64,000 nt of DNA. Source: Actinokineospora enzanensis DSM 44649. GTDB lineage: Bacteria; Actinomycetota; Actinomycetes; Mycobacteriales; Pseudonocardiaceae. Within the stretch, counting starts at the first letter, position 1. Every line of letters starts with the position of its first letter. The position numbers were made by a program, and so were the translations under genes. The stretch lies in assembly GCF_000374445.1 (NCBI RefSeq), contig NZ_KB894405.1:153110-217109 (forward strand). Direction: 5' to 3'. Of this stretch, positions 17,234-26,370 are shown piece by piece. The notes below the pieces were generated by a model, which saw only the letters and a list, made by a program, of their open reading frames with translations, ran no database searches and had not been told where the DNA came from.

Positions 17234-17278
17234 CAGGACCCGGGGATGGCGGGGTGGTCCCGTCGTCCCCGGGTCCTG
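17234..17278. terminator. Hairpin terminator between convergent genes
   Basis: Perfect 13-bp arms (17234-17246 and 17266-17278) flank a 19-nt loop. The hairpin lies between the deacetylase stop and the oppositely oriented Clp-N gene, so it may serve both. Confidence 0.7.
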
Positions 17279-17326
17279 GCGGTTGTCGCGTTGCGTGGTC
17301 GGATGCCGCGTTGTCGGGGCGCGGGA

Positions 17327-18034
17327 TCACGTTCCTGTCGGTTGGTGGATGAGGGTGTTCAAGGCGGCTGGTGTCGTGGGTGGGCGGCCGGTGGTGTGGT
17401 GGTAGCGGCGGATGATGTCGCGGTGGCGCGCTGGTCGGCCTAGTGCGCGTTCCAAGCGGAGCAACGGATTGCGGTGCGGGGGCGGGAACGCCGTTGCCAG
17501 GGCCGCCAGCAAGGAGTGGGTGGAGATTTCAGCGGTGGTGAGGATCCAGTCGACCCCGGGGTCGAGCGCCAGAAGTGTCAAAGCAAGGTGTTCGACACGG
17601 TGGTCGCGTTCGCGGCGGGCCAATGCCAACCGGAGCGAGGCCGCGTAGGCCGCTTGCGTATCCAGTCCCAATGGCGGCGACAGACGCGCGGCACGGCGGC
17701 GGGATTGTTTGGCTCCGAGTGGGAGCAGAGGTTCCTGTGCGGGCGCCCGATCCAGCAACTCGGGAACCAGCAACCCATCGACCTCGACCCCGAGAGCGCG
17801 TAGGGAAATGCGATCAGCCGCCGCCCCGGCTCCGGACGGCCCGGCAAGCTGGATCGCCGCTTCGAGGCCCGACGAGGTGACGCCATGGTCCGTCAGCACA
17901 GCGGCGACAGGAGGTGCGTCGACCAAAGCCAGCAGCAGATGCTCGGTACCGACCCGACCGTGTCCAAGCCGCCGAGCGTGCCCGGAGGCCGTGCCAAGAA
18001 CCTGTCCCAGAACCGGATGATCTCCGCGAAACAT
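17327..18034 (-). CDS. Clp N-terminal domain protein
   Basis: The protein has 235 residues. ATG 18034 overlaps the stop of the HTH gene (TGATG); a GTG at 18037 is an alternative. The start (HPVLGQVLGTASGHARRLGH followed by GTEHLLLALV) is the paired-helix Clp_N repeat found in ClpA/ClpC adaptors. A second, weaker copy occurs near residues 120-165 (LRLALARRERDHRVEHLALT). No AAA+ ATPase domain follows, so it is not a chaperone. Stand-alone Clp_N proteins paired with a small HTH protein are common in actinomycetes and are thought to be regulatory or stress related. The exact role is unknown. Confidence 0.8.
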   Translation of the reverse strand: MFRGDHPVLGQVLGTASGHARRLGHGRVGTEHLLLALVDAPPVAAVLTDHGVTSSGLEAAIQLAGPSGAGAAADRISLRALGVEVDGLLVPELLDRAPAQEPLLPLGAKQSRRRAARLSPPLGLDTQAAYAASLRLALARRERDHRVEHLALTLLALDPGVDWILTTAEISTHSLLAALATAFPPPHRNPLLRLERALGRPARHRDIIRRYHHTTGRPPTTPAALNTLIHQPTGT

Positions 18035-18249
18035 CACACGTCCAACGATCGGTGCTTACGGTGAACAGTCTGCTTCGTGACGCCGAGCCGCAAGGCGATG
18101 TCCTGCCACGACCACCCCGCCCCCCGGGCCGCCGCCACCTGCTGAGCCTCCAGCTGCTCCACCAGATGACGAAGACGGGCAACCGCCCTTAAGGAGACGT
18201 CGGGGTCGGCAGCACGAGTCGCCTCGTCCAGGTCCGCGAGCAAAGTCAT
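18034..18249 (-). CDS. Small helix-turn-helix DNA-binding protein
   Basis: This 71-residue protein starts at ATG 18249. A helical N-terminal half (LADLDEATRAADPDVSLRAV) precedes an HTH reading GWSWQDIALRLGVTKQTVHR. Two 20-bp palindromic sites overlap the only visible promoter, 6-50 nt upstream, so negative autoregulation is likely. It is translationally coupled to the Clp_N gene. No ribosome site is present because the predicted transcript starts at or very near the ATG. Confidence 0.85.
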   Translation of the reverse strand: MTLLADLDEATRAADPDVSLRAVARLRHLVEQLEAQQVAAARGAGWSWQDIALRLGVTKQTVHRKHRSLDV

Positions 18250-18250
18250 G

Positions 18251-18298
18251 TCGTCAGCGTATGCTGACACTCGTCGGTCGTCAACACATGCTGACGAC
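18251..18298 (-). promoter_or_regulatory. Leaderless promoter with twin operators for the HTH/Clp-N pair
   Basis: On the minus strand, TTGACG (18279-18284) and TACGCT (18256-18261) are 17 nt apart and resemble a housekeeping -35/-10 pair. The -10 box ends only 6 nt from the ATG, so the mRNA should be leaderless. Two related palindromes cover these boxes. Site 1 is TCGTCAGCGTATGCTGACA (18251-18269) and site 2 is TCGTCAACACATGCTGACGA (18278-18297), repeating every 27 bp. Binding at either site would block RNA polymerase. Confidence 0.7.
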
Positions 18299-19453
18299 TC
18301 ACGCCTCGGTGGCCGTCGCCGCCCATGCGGAGAGGTCGTCGCGGCGGATGGCGGCTGCCATGAGGTCCGGGAACATGTCCGGTGTACACGCGAACGCCGG
18401 GATTCCCAGCTCACTGAGGGCGGCGGCGTTCTCCCGGTCATAAGACGGCGTGCCGGAGTCCGACAATGCAGGCAACGCGACCATCTGGACGCCGGACTCG
18501 GTCATCTCGGCGGCCCGTCGCAGCAGTTCCGCCTGGACGCCGCCCTCGTAGAGGTCGCTGATCAGCACCACCAGCGTGTTCTCCGGCTGCGTGATCAGGC
18601 CCTGGCAGTACGCCAGCGCGCGGTTGATGTCCGTGCCGCCGCCGAGCTGGGTGCCGAACAGGACGTCGACCGGGTCGGTCAGGTGCTCGGTGAGGTCGAC
18701 CACGGCCGTGTCGAAGGCGACGAAGTGGGTCTTCAGCGCGCGCATGGACGCGAGTACGGCGCCGAACAGGCCCGAGTACACCACCGACTCGGCCATCGAG
18801 CCGGACTGGTCGACGGCCAGGATGATCTCGCGTTGGACGCTGCTCTGCTTGCGGCCGAAGCCGATCAGGCGTTCCGGGATGATCGTGCCCAGCTCGGGGG
18901 AGTAGTGCCTGAGGTTCTGCCGGATCGTGCGCGGCCAGTCCACATCGGACAGTCGCGGTCGGTGGGTGCGGGCCGCCTTGTCCAGGGCGCCCTTGATGGC
19001 GGCGCGGGTGGGTTCGGCCAGCCTGCGTTCCAGTTCCTCGACGACCGTGCGGACGACCTCGCGGGCGGTCTCCTTGGTCTCCTCGGGCATCACGCCGTTG
19101 AGGGTGAGCAGGGTGCCGACCAGGTGGACGTCCGGTTCGACGGCGGCCAGCAGCTCCGGTTCCAGCAGCATGCGGGTCAGGCCGAGGCGGTCGACCGCGT
19201 CGCGTTGCATCACCTGTACGACCGTGCTGGGGAAGTAGCGGCGGATGTCGCCCAGCCAGCGGGCCACCGTGGGGGCCGAGGCCGCCAGATTGCCCGCGCG
19301 GCCGCGCCGGGCCTGGCCGGGTTCGCCGTCGTAGAGGGCGGCCAGCACGCCGTCCAGGCCGGTGTCCGCTGTGGACAGTGCGGGGCCGGTGCCGTCGGCG
19401 GCGCCGCCCAGGACGAGGCGCCAGCGGCGGAGGCGTTCGGGTTCGGGGATCAC
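18299..19453 (-). CDS. VWA domain protein (CoxE-like)
   Basis: The product has 384 residues. GTG 19453 overlaps the previous stop (GTGA). The N-terminal half is helical. The C-terminal half is a von Willebrand A domain with a MIDAS motif, ILAVDQSGSMAES, plus the later metal-site residues in GGGTDINRAL and LISDLYEGG. VWA proteins of this kind work with MoxR-family AAA+ ATPases in metal insertion or complex remodelling. It is the last gene of the five-gene SWIM operon. Confidence 0.9.
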   Translation of the reverse strand: MIPEPERLRRWRLVLGGAADGTGPALSTADTGLDGVLAALYDGEPGQARRGRAGNLAASAPTVARWLGDIRRYFPSTVVQVMQRDAVDRLGLTRMLLEPELLAAVEPDVHLVGTLLTLNGVMPEETKETAREVVRTVVEELERRLAEPTRAAIKGALDKAARTHRPRLSDVDWPRTIRQNLRHYSPELGTIIPERLIGFGRKQSSVQREIILAVDQSGSMAESVVYSGLFGAVLASMRALKTHFVAFDTAVVDLTEHLTDPVDVLFGTQLGGGTDINRALAYCQGLITQPENTLVVLISDLYEGGVQAELLRRAAEMTESGVQMVALPALSDSGTPSYDRENAAALSELGIPAFACTPDMFPDLMAAAIRRDDLSAWAATATEA

Positions 19454-21639
19454 GGGCGGCTCCCGGGGGTCACGCCGAGCAGGGTCTGCAGTACGGGCAG
19501 GACGCGGGCGGCGCGGTCGTCGTCCAGGTCGGTCGCGGCGCCGACGGCCGGGCGCGGGGCGCCGGTGAGGGTCGCGGCCCGTTCGCCGATGGCGCGCTTC
19601 TCCGGGGCGGCGAACGCGCCGAAGGTGCGCCGGAGCAGGGGAAGGACCTCGGTGAACAGCTCGGCGGGGATGCCTGCGAGCCAGGTGTCGATCACCCGCA
19701 GCAGGCGTTCGTCGTGGACGAGCAGGAGGCCGCCGCCCGCGAAGAAGCCCTCCACGTAGGCGGCTCCGGCGCGCGGGTCGACGCCCGCGGTGAGCGAGCG
19801 GGCGAGCCTGCGTTCCACCTCGGCGGTGTCGATACGGTCCGCGTCCTGAAGGAGACGGGTGAGGCGGCCCGCCAGCAGCGGGGCAAGCGACTCCCGCACC
19901 GCCAGCCGGTGCAGTGCGGTCAGCCAGCGGTCGGTGGCGTCCTCGCCCAACAACCCGGTCGCGTCGTGCACGCGGGCGACCAGCTCGCAGAACCGGGCCG
20001 CTTCCTCGTCGTCGATGCCGTGGGTGGCGGGCGGCAGACCGGCGCAGACGCGGTCCAGCACCCGCAGGGCCACGGTCAGCAGCGCCGTCGTGTCGGTGCC
20101 GCGCACGTCGCCGTAGCGGGTGGCGCGGGCCAGCGCGGGCAGCGCGGTCATCAGGTGCGCCACGTCGGCGTCGGCGGCGGCGCGCGCGTCCAGCGCGGTC
20201 AACGCGTCGGGCAGGGCGTCGGGGAGGTCGGCGAGCAGGCAGTCCTCGACCGCGTCGGTGACCTCGGCGAGCGGTGGCGTGCCCGCGACCGTCGCGCGCA
20301 CCGCCGTCGTCGCGGCCGCGATCACCGTGGTGCCCTGGGCGGCGGCCGTCACCAGGTCGACCTCCAGCGACGGGTCCCAGGCCAGCTGCCAGGTCTCGCG
20401 GAAGGTGCCCTTGCTGCGTTTGGCCGACTCGACGCGCCTGCCCCACGGGACGCCGAGCACGACGAGGCGGTGCAGCAGCTGTGACCGGTCGAGACCGCCG
20501 GGGGTGCGCAGGTCGATGTCGAGCTCGCGGGACAGCGGGTCGCGCGGCAGCCGCAGGCGTTTGGCGGTGCTCACCACGTCGGCGGTCAACGGCGGGCGCG
20601 GCACCGAGTCCGGCACCTCGCCCAGCGTCTCGCCGACCAGCATCCGGCGGGTGACCAGGTCGGCGCGCACGTCGTCGCCCGCGCACAGCACCGCGCGGGT
20701 CGCCTCCGACACCTCCGCCAACCCGGCCGACGCGCGCCCGCGCAACGCGGCCAGGGCGTCGGCGAGCCGCACCGCCTCGATCACGTGCGCGGTCGAGACC
20801 GGCAGGTCCTCCTCGCGTAGCACGCCCGCGACCGCGGTCAGCCAGCGCGTGGTGGTGTGCTCGTCGGAGCCGAACAGGTGGTGGTACCAGCCGGGTGAGC
20901 GCACGCCCGCGCCGTAGCCGCTGCCCGCCGCCAGCCTGCCGTGCGTCCACGGCACCCAGGTGCAGGTGACCTTGCGCTTCGGCAGTCCCTTGAGGATGGC
21001 CTGGTCGTGGCTCGCGGGCGGCAGCGGGTCGGCCAGCGCGGGCACGTGCCAGGCGCCGCAGACGACCGCGATCCGCTGGAAGCCCTCCTTGCGTGCCTTG
21101 CGCAGCACCGTGCGCATGTGGGCTTCGCGGCGCTGCTCGCGGACGTCGGTCACCTCGTGGTCCTCGCGCAGCGCCGCCATGGCCTCGGCGATCACCTCGA
21201 ACGGGGACTCGGCGCCGCGCCGGGACTCGATCACGTCGTCCCACCAGCGCTCGGGATCGTCGTAGCCGCCCGCCGCGGCCAGCTCCGCCAGCGGGTCCGA
21301 GTCCACAGTGGAGCATTCATCGCTCGCGAACCGGTACGCGGCAGGCAGGTCGCAGAACCGCACCGGGATCCCGGACTCGACCGCGTGCCGCAGCGCCTGC
21401 CACTCCGGGCTGAATGACGCGAACGGCCAGAACGCGGCCCGCGACACGTCGTCGGCCGCGTACGCCAGCAGCGCCACCGGCGGCCGCAGCGCCGGGTCGG
21501 CGGCGAACCCGACCAGCGTGTCGGCCTCCGGCGGGCCCTCGATCAGCACCAGGTCCGGCCGCAGCTCGGTCAGCCGGGCGGCGACCGCGCGCGCCGACCC
21601 CGGGCCGTGGTGCCGGATCCCCAGCAGGTGCGTGGTCAT
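19450..21639 (-). CDS. DUF5682 family protein
   Basis: This 729-residue cytoplasmic protein starts at ATG 21639, overlapping the MoxR stop (ATGA). It begins LLGIRHHGPGSARAVAARL followed by LVLIEGPPEAD, a TraB/EreA-like start that characterises DUF5682. Further conserved-looking patches are AVVCGAWHVPAL and WVPWTHGRL. TraB-like folds use His and Glu for chemistry that is not defined for this family. It always travels with MoxR, VWA, DUF5691 and SWIM partners, so it is probably part of a MoxR-VWA type complex. Function is unknown. Confidence 0.85.
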   Translation of the reverse strand: MTTHLLGIRHHGPGSARAVAARLTELRPDLVLIEGPPEADTLVGFAADPALRPPVALLAYAADDVSRAAFWPFASFSPEWQALRHAVESGIPVRFCDLPAAYRFASDECSTVDSDPLAELAAAGGYDDPERWWDDVIESRRGAESPFEVIAEAMAALREDHEVTDVREQRREAHMRTVLRKARKEGFQRIAVVCGAWHVPALADPLPPASHDQAILKGLPKRKVTCTWVPWTHGRLAAGSGYGAGVRSPGWYHHLFGSDEHTTTRWLTAVAGVLREEDLPVSTAHVIEAVRLADALAALRGRASAGLAEVSEATRAVLCAGDDVRADLVTRRMLVGETLGEVPDSVPRPPLTADVVSTAKRLRLPRDPLSRELDIDLRTPGGLDRSQLLHRLVVLGVPWGRRVESAKRSKGTFRETWQLAWDPSLEVDLVTAAAQGTTVIAAATTAVRATVAGTPPLAEVTDAVEDCLLADLPDALPDALTALDARAAADADVAHLMTALPALARATRYGDVRGTDTTALLTVALRVLDRVCAGLPPATHGIDDEEAARFCELVARVHDATGLLGEDATDRWLTALHRLAVRESLAPLLAGRLTRLLQDADRIDTAEVERRLARSLTAGVDPRAGAAYVEGFFAGGGLLLVHDERLLRVIDTWLAGIPAELFTEVLPLLRRTFGAFAAPEKRAIGERAATLTGAPRPAVGAATDLDDDRAARVLPVLQTLLGVTPGSRP

Positions 21640-22724
21640 CGGCCGGTGATCTCCTGGCCCGCCCGGTAGAAGTCGGCCCAGCCGTCGCGCTCGCGCACCA
21701 CCGTCTCCAGATACTCGATCCAGACCGCGCGGTCGGCCACCGGGTCCTTGACGACCGCGCCGTGGATGCCCGCGGCCACGTCGTGCGGGCGCAGCACCCC
21801 GTCGCCGAAGTGCGTGGCCAGCGCCAGACCGCCGGTCAGCACGCTGATCGCCTCCGCGGTCGACAGCGTGCCGGACGGCGACTTCACCGCGGTGCGGCCG
21901 TCCTCCGTGCGACCGGACCGCAGCTCGCGGAACACGGTGACGACGCGCCGGATCTCGGTCAGCTCGGCGGCCTCGGCGGGCAGCCGCAGCGAGGTGCCCA
22001 GCTGCGCGACGCGGCGGCTGACGATCTCCACCTCGGCCTCGGCGGTGTCCGGCAGCGGCAGGACGACGGTGTTGAACCGGCGGCGCAGCGCGCTGGACAG
22101 CTCGTTGACACCCTTGTCGCGGTTGTTCGCGGTGGCGATCAGGTTGAAACCGGGACGGGCCTGGACCTCGGTGTTCAGCTCCGGGACCGGCAGCGTCTTC
22201 TCGGACAGGATGGTGATGAGGGTGTCCTGGACGTCGGCCGGGATGCGGGTCAGCTCCTCCAGCCGGGCGATCTTGCCGTCGCGCATGGCGCGCAGCACGG
22301 GACTCTCCACGATCGCCCGCTCGCTCGGCCCCTCGGCGATGAGCCGCGCGTAGTTCCAGCCGTAGCGGATGGACTCCTCCGAGGTGCCCGCGGTGCCCTG
22401 GACGAGCAGCGTCGAGTCGCCGCTGATCGCGGCGGACAGGTGCTCGGACACCCAGGTCTTGGCGGTGCCGGGGACACCGAGCAGCAGCAGCGCGCGGTCG
22501 GTGGCCAGGGTGGCGACGGCGACCTCCATCAGCCTGCGCGGGCCCACGTACTTGGGGCTGATCGCGGTGCCGTCGGGCAGCGTGCCACCCATCAGGTAGG
22601 TGACCACGGCCTGCGGCGACAACCGCCACGACGGCGGCCGCTCCCGCTCGTCCAGCGCGGCCAGCGCCGCCAGTTCGGCGGCGTACTCGTCCTCGGCGTG
22701 CGGCCGGAGCACCGCGGTCGTCAT
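21636..22724 (-). CDS. MoxR-family AAA+ ATPase
   Basis: This ATPase has 362 residues and starts at ATG 22724. It shows Walker A GVPGTAKTW, Walker B-like ARLEELTRIPADVQDTL, sensor 1 FNLIATANNRDKGVN and arginine finger region LSSALRRRFNTVVLP. The Walker A Gly-Thr-Ala-Lys-Thr is the MoxR variant. MoxR ATPases act as chaperones with VWA partners, and such a partner is encoded two genes downstream. It is separated from the DUF5691 gene by 39 nt and coupled to DUF5682 by a 4-nt overlap. Confidence 0.92.
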   Translation of the reverse strand: MTTAVLRPHAEDEYAAELAALAALDERERPPSWRLSPQAVVTYLMGGTLPDGTAISPKYVGPRRLMEVAVATLATDRALLLLGVPGTAKTWVSEHLSAAISGDSTLLVQGTAGTSEESIRYGWNYARLIAEGPSERAIVESPVLRAMRDGKIARLEELTRIPADVQDTLITILSEKTLPVPELNTEVQARPGFNLIATANNRDKGVNELSSALRRRFNTVVLPLPDTAEAEVEIVSRRVAQLGTSLRLPAEAAELTEIRRVVTVFRELRSGRTEDGRTAVKSPSGTLSTAEAISVLTGGLALATHFGDGVLRPHDVAAGIHGAVVKDPVADRAVWIEYLETVVRERDGWADFYRAGQEITGR

Positions 22725-22763
22725 GTCAGCTCCTGGTGGGGGTGAGAGGTCTGGTGGCGGAGG

Positions 22764-24200
22764 TCATCGGGTCGGCAGATCGGTCAGTTCCTCGTACATG
22801 GCGCGGCGGAAGGCCAGGGTCTCGGCGAGCCCGCGGCGCCAGTGCGGCGCCTCGGCGGACGGCCGGGCCAGGGCCACCGGGTGGCGCAGGCAGGCGTGCG
22901 GGACGGTCTCGGCGATCACGGCGGCGGCGTGCGCGACGTGGCGTTTGTCGCCCTGGGCGCCGATCCAGTCGAGCAGGACGTCGCCCAGGTCGGGGGGCCA
23001 CGGGGCCGGGAGCTCGCGGGCGAGGTAGGCGGCGGTCTCGGTGTCGAGGCCGGTCAGCAGGGCGGCCACGGCCTCGGCGCGGTCGGCCGCCGGGAGGGCG
23101 CCGACCAGGGCGCCCGCCTCATGGCCCGCCGGGTTGACGGCCAGCAGGGCGCGGGCCCAGGCCGGGTCGCGCTGCCGGAGCGTGGCCTGGACCAGGCTCT
23201 CCCGCAGCACGCTCGGGGCGACGCCGTCGACCTTGCGCGCGGCCACCTCGGCGGGCGTGCCGAACGTGTCCCAGAAGCGGAGCGGGGTGGCGGCGACGAG
23301 CTGGCGCAGGATGGCCGTGCGACGTTCCCCGCTCGACGGCGCGCGGAGGCCGTCGCGCGGGGCGTCGTCGGTCGGGAGGTTGATGACCAGGGTCTTCCCG
23401 CGCAGGCCCGCGAGCGGCAGCATCCGCTCGACCATGCGGGCACCCAACGCGGAGTCCGGGAGCCCGGCGAGTATCTCGGCGGCACGCTGGCGGACCGAAC
23501 CGGCGCGGTCGTCGAGGGCGCGTTCCAGGAACTCCTCGTCAGTGGGGCGGATGCGCGGGGCGAGCAGGTCGAGGAACGCGGACCGGACATCCGCGGGCTC
23601 GCTGTCCCAGGTACTCCCGAGCGCGGCCCGCGCGGCGTCCGGGTCGGTGGTGAGAGCACGGGTGAACCAGGCGCGGCGCTGTACGAGACTGCCGTACTGC
23701 CAGAGGTCGGTGTCGTCGTCCGGCACCGGACTGGCCAGGAACGCCCACTCCGGGTTGCGCGCGCCCAACCACCCGCCGACCGGCCCGGCCGCCGCGGCCA
23801 ACGGCTCTCGCAACAGGATCCGGCTCCCGGCGGCGTCCGCGAGCGCCGGAACCCGCTCCGGCGGCACCCGGAACCCGGCGGCGGTGACGGCCTCCAGCCA
23901 TTCCCGCAGCACTTCCGGCCGGTTCTCCGCCAACAACCGCGCCAACCGCTCCCGCGCGGCGGACGGCACCACCGGCCGCGGGTCGGCGGCGGCCCTGGGC
24001 AGGGGTGTGAGATCCGTGCGGGCGACCTGCCCGGCCCGCCGCGCGGCCGCCAGCAGCACGGCGGCGACCAGCACCTGCTCCGCCGGATCGTCCCTGGTGG
24101 CGACGGCCTGCCGCACTTCCTCGGGCAACTGCGCCGGATTCGGCACTCGCCGCCGCGTCCCCAACAACGCCGCCCCGACGACGTCCTCCCACGCGCTCAC
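22764..24200 (-). CDS. DUF5691 family protein
   Basis: The product has 478 residues with start GTG 24200. It is an all-helical, Ala/Arg-rich protein that begins WEDVVGAALLGTRRR and contains HEAT-like stretches (DRAGSVRQRAAEILAGLPD). It matches the DUF5691 proteins that accompany SWIM, MoxR and DUF5682 genes. A scaffold or adaptor role is plausible but unproved. It lies 52 nt behind the SWIM gene in the same operon. Confidence 0.8.
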   Translation of the reverse strand: MSAWEDVVGAALLGTRRRVPNPAQLPEEVRQAVATRDDPAEQVLVAAVLLAAARRAGQVARTDLTPLPRAAADPRPVVPSAARERLARLLAENRPEVLREWLEAVTAAGFRVPPERVPALADAAGSRILLREPLAAAAGPVGGWLGARNPEWAFLASPVPDDDTDLWQYGSLVQRRAWFTRALTTDPDAARAALGSTWDSEPADVRSAFLDLLAPRIRPTDEEFLERALDDRAGSVRQRAAEILAGLPDSALGARMVERMLPLAGLRGKTLVINLPTDDAPRDGLRAPSSGERRTAILRQLVAATPLRFWDTFGTPAEVAARKVDGVAPSVLRESLVQATLRQRDPAWARALLAVNPAGHEAGALVGALPAADRAEAVAALLTGLDTETAAYLARELPAPWPPDLGDVLLDWIGAQGDKRHVAHAAAVIAETVPHACLRHPVALARPSAEAPHWRRGLAETLAFRRAMYEELTDLPTR

Positions 24201-24252
24201 GCCGACACCCCGTGGTCGGGTGCGGGACGTGGAGTCGTGCGGTGGTCGGTGT

Positions 24253-25569
24253 TCACAGTCGGACCGCCCGGGAGTCGTGCCAGCAGGTGAGGGGGTGCAG
24301 GCCCGCCGGGGTCCATTCGGCGCCGAGGGTGGCCGGGGTGGTGGCGGTGAGGGCGAGGAGGGGCCAGTGGTCGGTGCCGGGGATGAGCGGCAGGGACGCG
24401 CCGGTCGGGTCGGTGAGGGCCCAGGTTCGGGCGTCCGGCATGGGGGTGGCGGCGACGTCGGAGAGCAGGACCGGCCAGCGGTCGAGCCAGGGGTCGGCGG
24501 CCAGGGCGTCGGCGAGGGAGTCGAGGGCGGTGGCGACGGTGTCGCCGGGTGGGTCGGTGACCGGGACCGGGTCGCCGCGGTCGGCGATCACCGCGCGGAC
24601 CGGGGCGGCCGCCGGGTGGAAGGCGAGCTCGGCGGGCAGGACGTGGCCCGCGGGGATGGACGAGTCGATCGAGCGGCCCGCCGGGGCGAACGACAGGACC
24701 AGCGCGGCCCGGCCGGTGCGGGTGCCGCGCAGCCAGACGCGGCGGGTGACCAGCCGGTCGTGTTCCTCGTCGGCGATGCCCACCACCAGCCAGTCGTCGG
24801 TGACGCGGGGGCCGTCGGCGAGGACCTTGGCGGTGTCCACGGTGAAGCCGAGCCGGGCCCGGACGGTGTCGGCCAGGGCGGGTGGCAGGTCGTCGAGGCG
24901 GGTGACGGCGTCGGCCAGCAGGTGCAGCAGGGCCAGCTCGGTGAGCAGCGGGCCGTGCCAGTCGCGCCCGCGGCCGAGCAGGGACGCGGCCCGGCGCAGC
25001 CCACCCGCGAGGCCCGGTGCCTGCGCGTCGACCATGCGGGCGGCCACCCCGTGCAGGTCGGCGACGCCGTCCGGGCCCAGCGTGCCCAGGCCGGCGCGGA
25101 CCCGGTCGGTGAGCCATTCGCGCAGCTCGGCGGCGCCGCCGAGGACTCGGTCGAGCCGGTCACCGGCGCGTTTGGCGGCCGCCTGCTCGTCGCGCGGGGC
25201 GGCGGCGCGCTTCTCCGCGCGGTCGGCCCGGTCGGCGCGGCTGTCCAGCCAGATGCCGACCCAGTCCGGCTGCGGCCCGGCGGCCACCCCGCCCGCCGAC
25301 CACAGCAGCAATAACCCCAGCGCGTGCTTGCACGGGAACTTCCGGCTCGGGCACGAGCACCTGTACGCGGGCCCCGCCAGCTCCACGCACGTCTGGTACG
25401 GCTTCTTCCCGCTGCCCTGGCAGTCGCCCCAGATCGCCTCGCCGGACACGCCGAGCCCGGACCACTTCGACGCCACCGCCTGGCCGCGCCCGGCCTTCGC
25501 CGAGGCCGCGTCCGGGGCCAGCCCGATCACGCGCTCGGCGTCCCAGGGCGCCACCACCGGTGTCGTCAT
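24253..25569 (-). CDS. SWIM zinc finger protein
   Basis: This 438-residue protein starts at ATG 25569 with GGGAGGG about 7 nt upstream. A SWIM zinc-binding motif is visible near residues 68-82: CSCPSRKFPCKHALG (CxCx7CxH). SWIM domains bind DNA or proteins. The rest is mixed alpha/beta without other recognised motifs. It is the first gene of the SWIM-DUF5691-MoxR-DUF5682-VWA operon, so it may set its target or control it. Confidence 0.88.
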   Translation of the reverse strand: MTTPVVAPWDAERVIGLAPDAASAKAGRGQAVASKWSGLGVSGEAIWGDCQGSGKKPYQTCVELAGPAYRCSCPSRKFPCKHALGLLLLWSAGGVAAGPQPDWVGIWLDSRADRADRAEKRAAAPRDEQAAAKRAGDRLDRVLGGAAELREWLTDRVRAGLGTLGPDGVADLHGVAARMVDAQAPGLAGGLRRAASLLGRGRDWHGPLLTELALLHLLADAVTRLDDLPPALADTVRARLGFTVDTAKVLADGPRVTDDWLVVGIADEEHDRLVTRRVWLRGTRTGRAALVLSFAPAGRSIDSSIPAGHVLPAELAFHPAAAPVRAVIADRGDPVPVTDPPGDTVATALDSLADALAADPWLDRWPVLLSDVAATPMPDARTWALTDPTGASLPLIPGTDHWPLLALTATTPATLGAEWTPAGLHPLTCWHDSRAVRL

Positions 25570-26094
25570 GATCGTCCCTCCCGCTCGAACCCCTTGGCCG
25601 ACAGGCGATCCCGCCCCGGCCCCGACCCGGCACACCTTGCCGGCACCCACCGACAGTCACGCGCCGACCCCGCCCCGTCTCCGCTCAGGGCGGCTCGGGT
25701 GGCCCTCGGGCCGGGTTCCGGACTGTCGCAACGGGACAGCGTTCGCCCGGCGCGAAACCGGGTCGCCGAAGGGCGCTTGACGGGGCGTCGCGGTGGATGG
25801 CACTATCTAGGGCATGGGCAACCAGCTGTGACATTCCGGGACTTCCTCCCCGTGTGAACCCCAGCCTCGTGCTGAGTGGTCCGGGGGTCCCGAAGCGAAA
25901 TCATCCTCCCGCGCGATCGCGTCATGCCGTGGTTCCGGCATGGCCATGATCTGGCGGACAGCGTATCCAGACGCCACGTTCGGTCCGACCTCGCTCGCGG
26001 ACCGTCCCCTGCCACGGCCTTTCCCGGCCGCGGCCGCTGTTCCGTCGACTCGTGCCGTAGAGAGCGACCACACGTACCTCGCCAGGAGGCCCGC
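25570..26094. other. 525-nt divergent intergenic region
   Basis: This gap separates the leftward SWIM operon from the rightward DUF5302 gene and must hold both promoters. I see no convincing ORF, RNA gene or strong hairpin. The only clear signal is the AGGAGG ribosome site just before 26095. Confidence 0.5.
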
Positions 26095-26271
26095 ATGGCT
26101 GCCAAAAAGACCCACGCTGACAAGGCGGACATCAAGCAGAAGTTCGAGCAGATCCTTGCCCGCAAGAACGGCTCCGGCCGCGACGGCGTGGCGCACACCG
26201 ACGGCGGTTCGCGCGTCGCGCCCCGGATCCCGGTGGCGCGCAAGCAGAGCTTCCGCCGCAAGTCGATCTGA
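26095..26271 (+). CDS. DUF5302 mini-protein
   Basis: This basic protein has 58 residues and a near-perfect AGGAGG ribosome site 6-7 nt before ATG 26095. Its pattern is a Lys-rich start (AAKKTHADKADIKQKFEQIL), a Gly/His/Asp middle and the ending QSFRRKSI. This is the layout of DUF5302, small highly expressed actinobacterial proteins of unknown function ending FRRKSG/I. No signal peptide or Cys is present. It is followed by a strong hairpin terminator, consistent with its own short transcript. Confidence 0.8.
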   Translation: MAAKKTHADKADIKQKFEQILARKNGSGRDGVAHTDGGSRVAPRIPVARKQSFRRKSI

Positions 26272-26312
26272 TACTCGACTTTAGGACACTGTAGACACAG
26301 TAGATCCCACGG

Positions 26313-26355
26313 ACACCGTTTCCCGCCGGGCATTCCGCTCGGCGGGAAACGGTGT
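26313..26355. terminator. Bidirectional hairpin terminator
   Basis: Perfect 16-bp arms ACACCGTTTCCCGCCG (26313-26328) and its complement (26340-26355) flank an 11-nt loop. It lies between the convergent DUF5302 and M50 protease genes. Confidence 0.85.
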
Positions 26356-26370
26356 GTCCGCTATGGCGAC

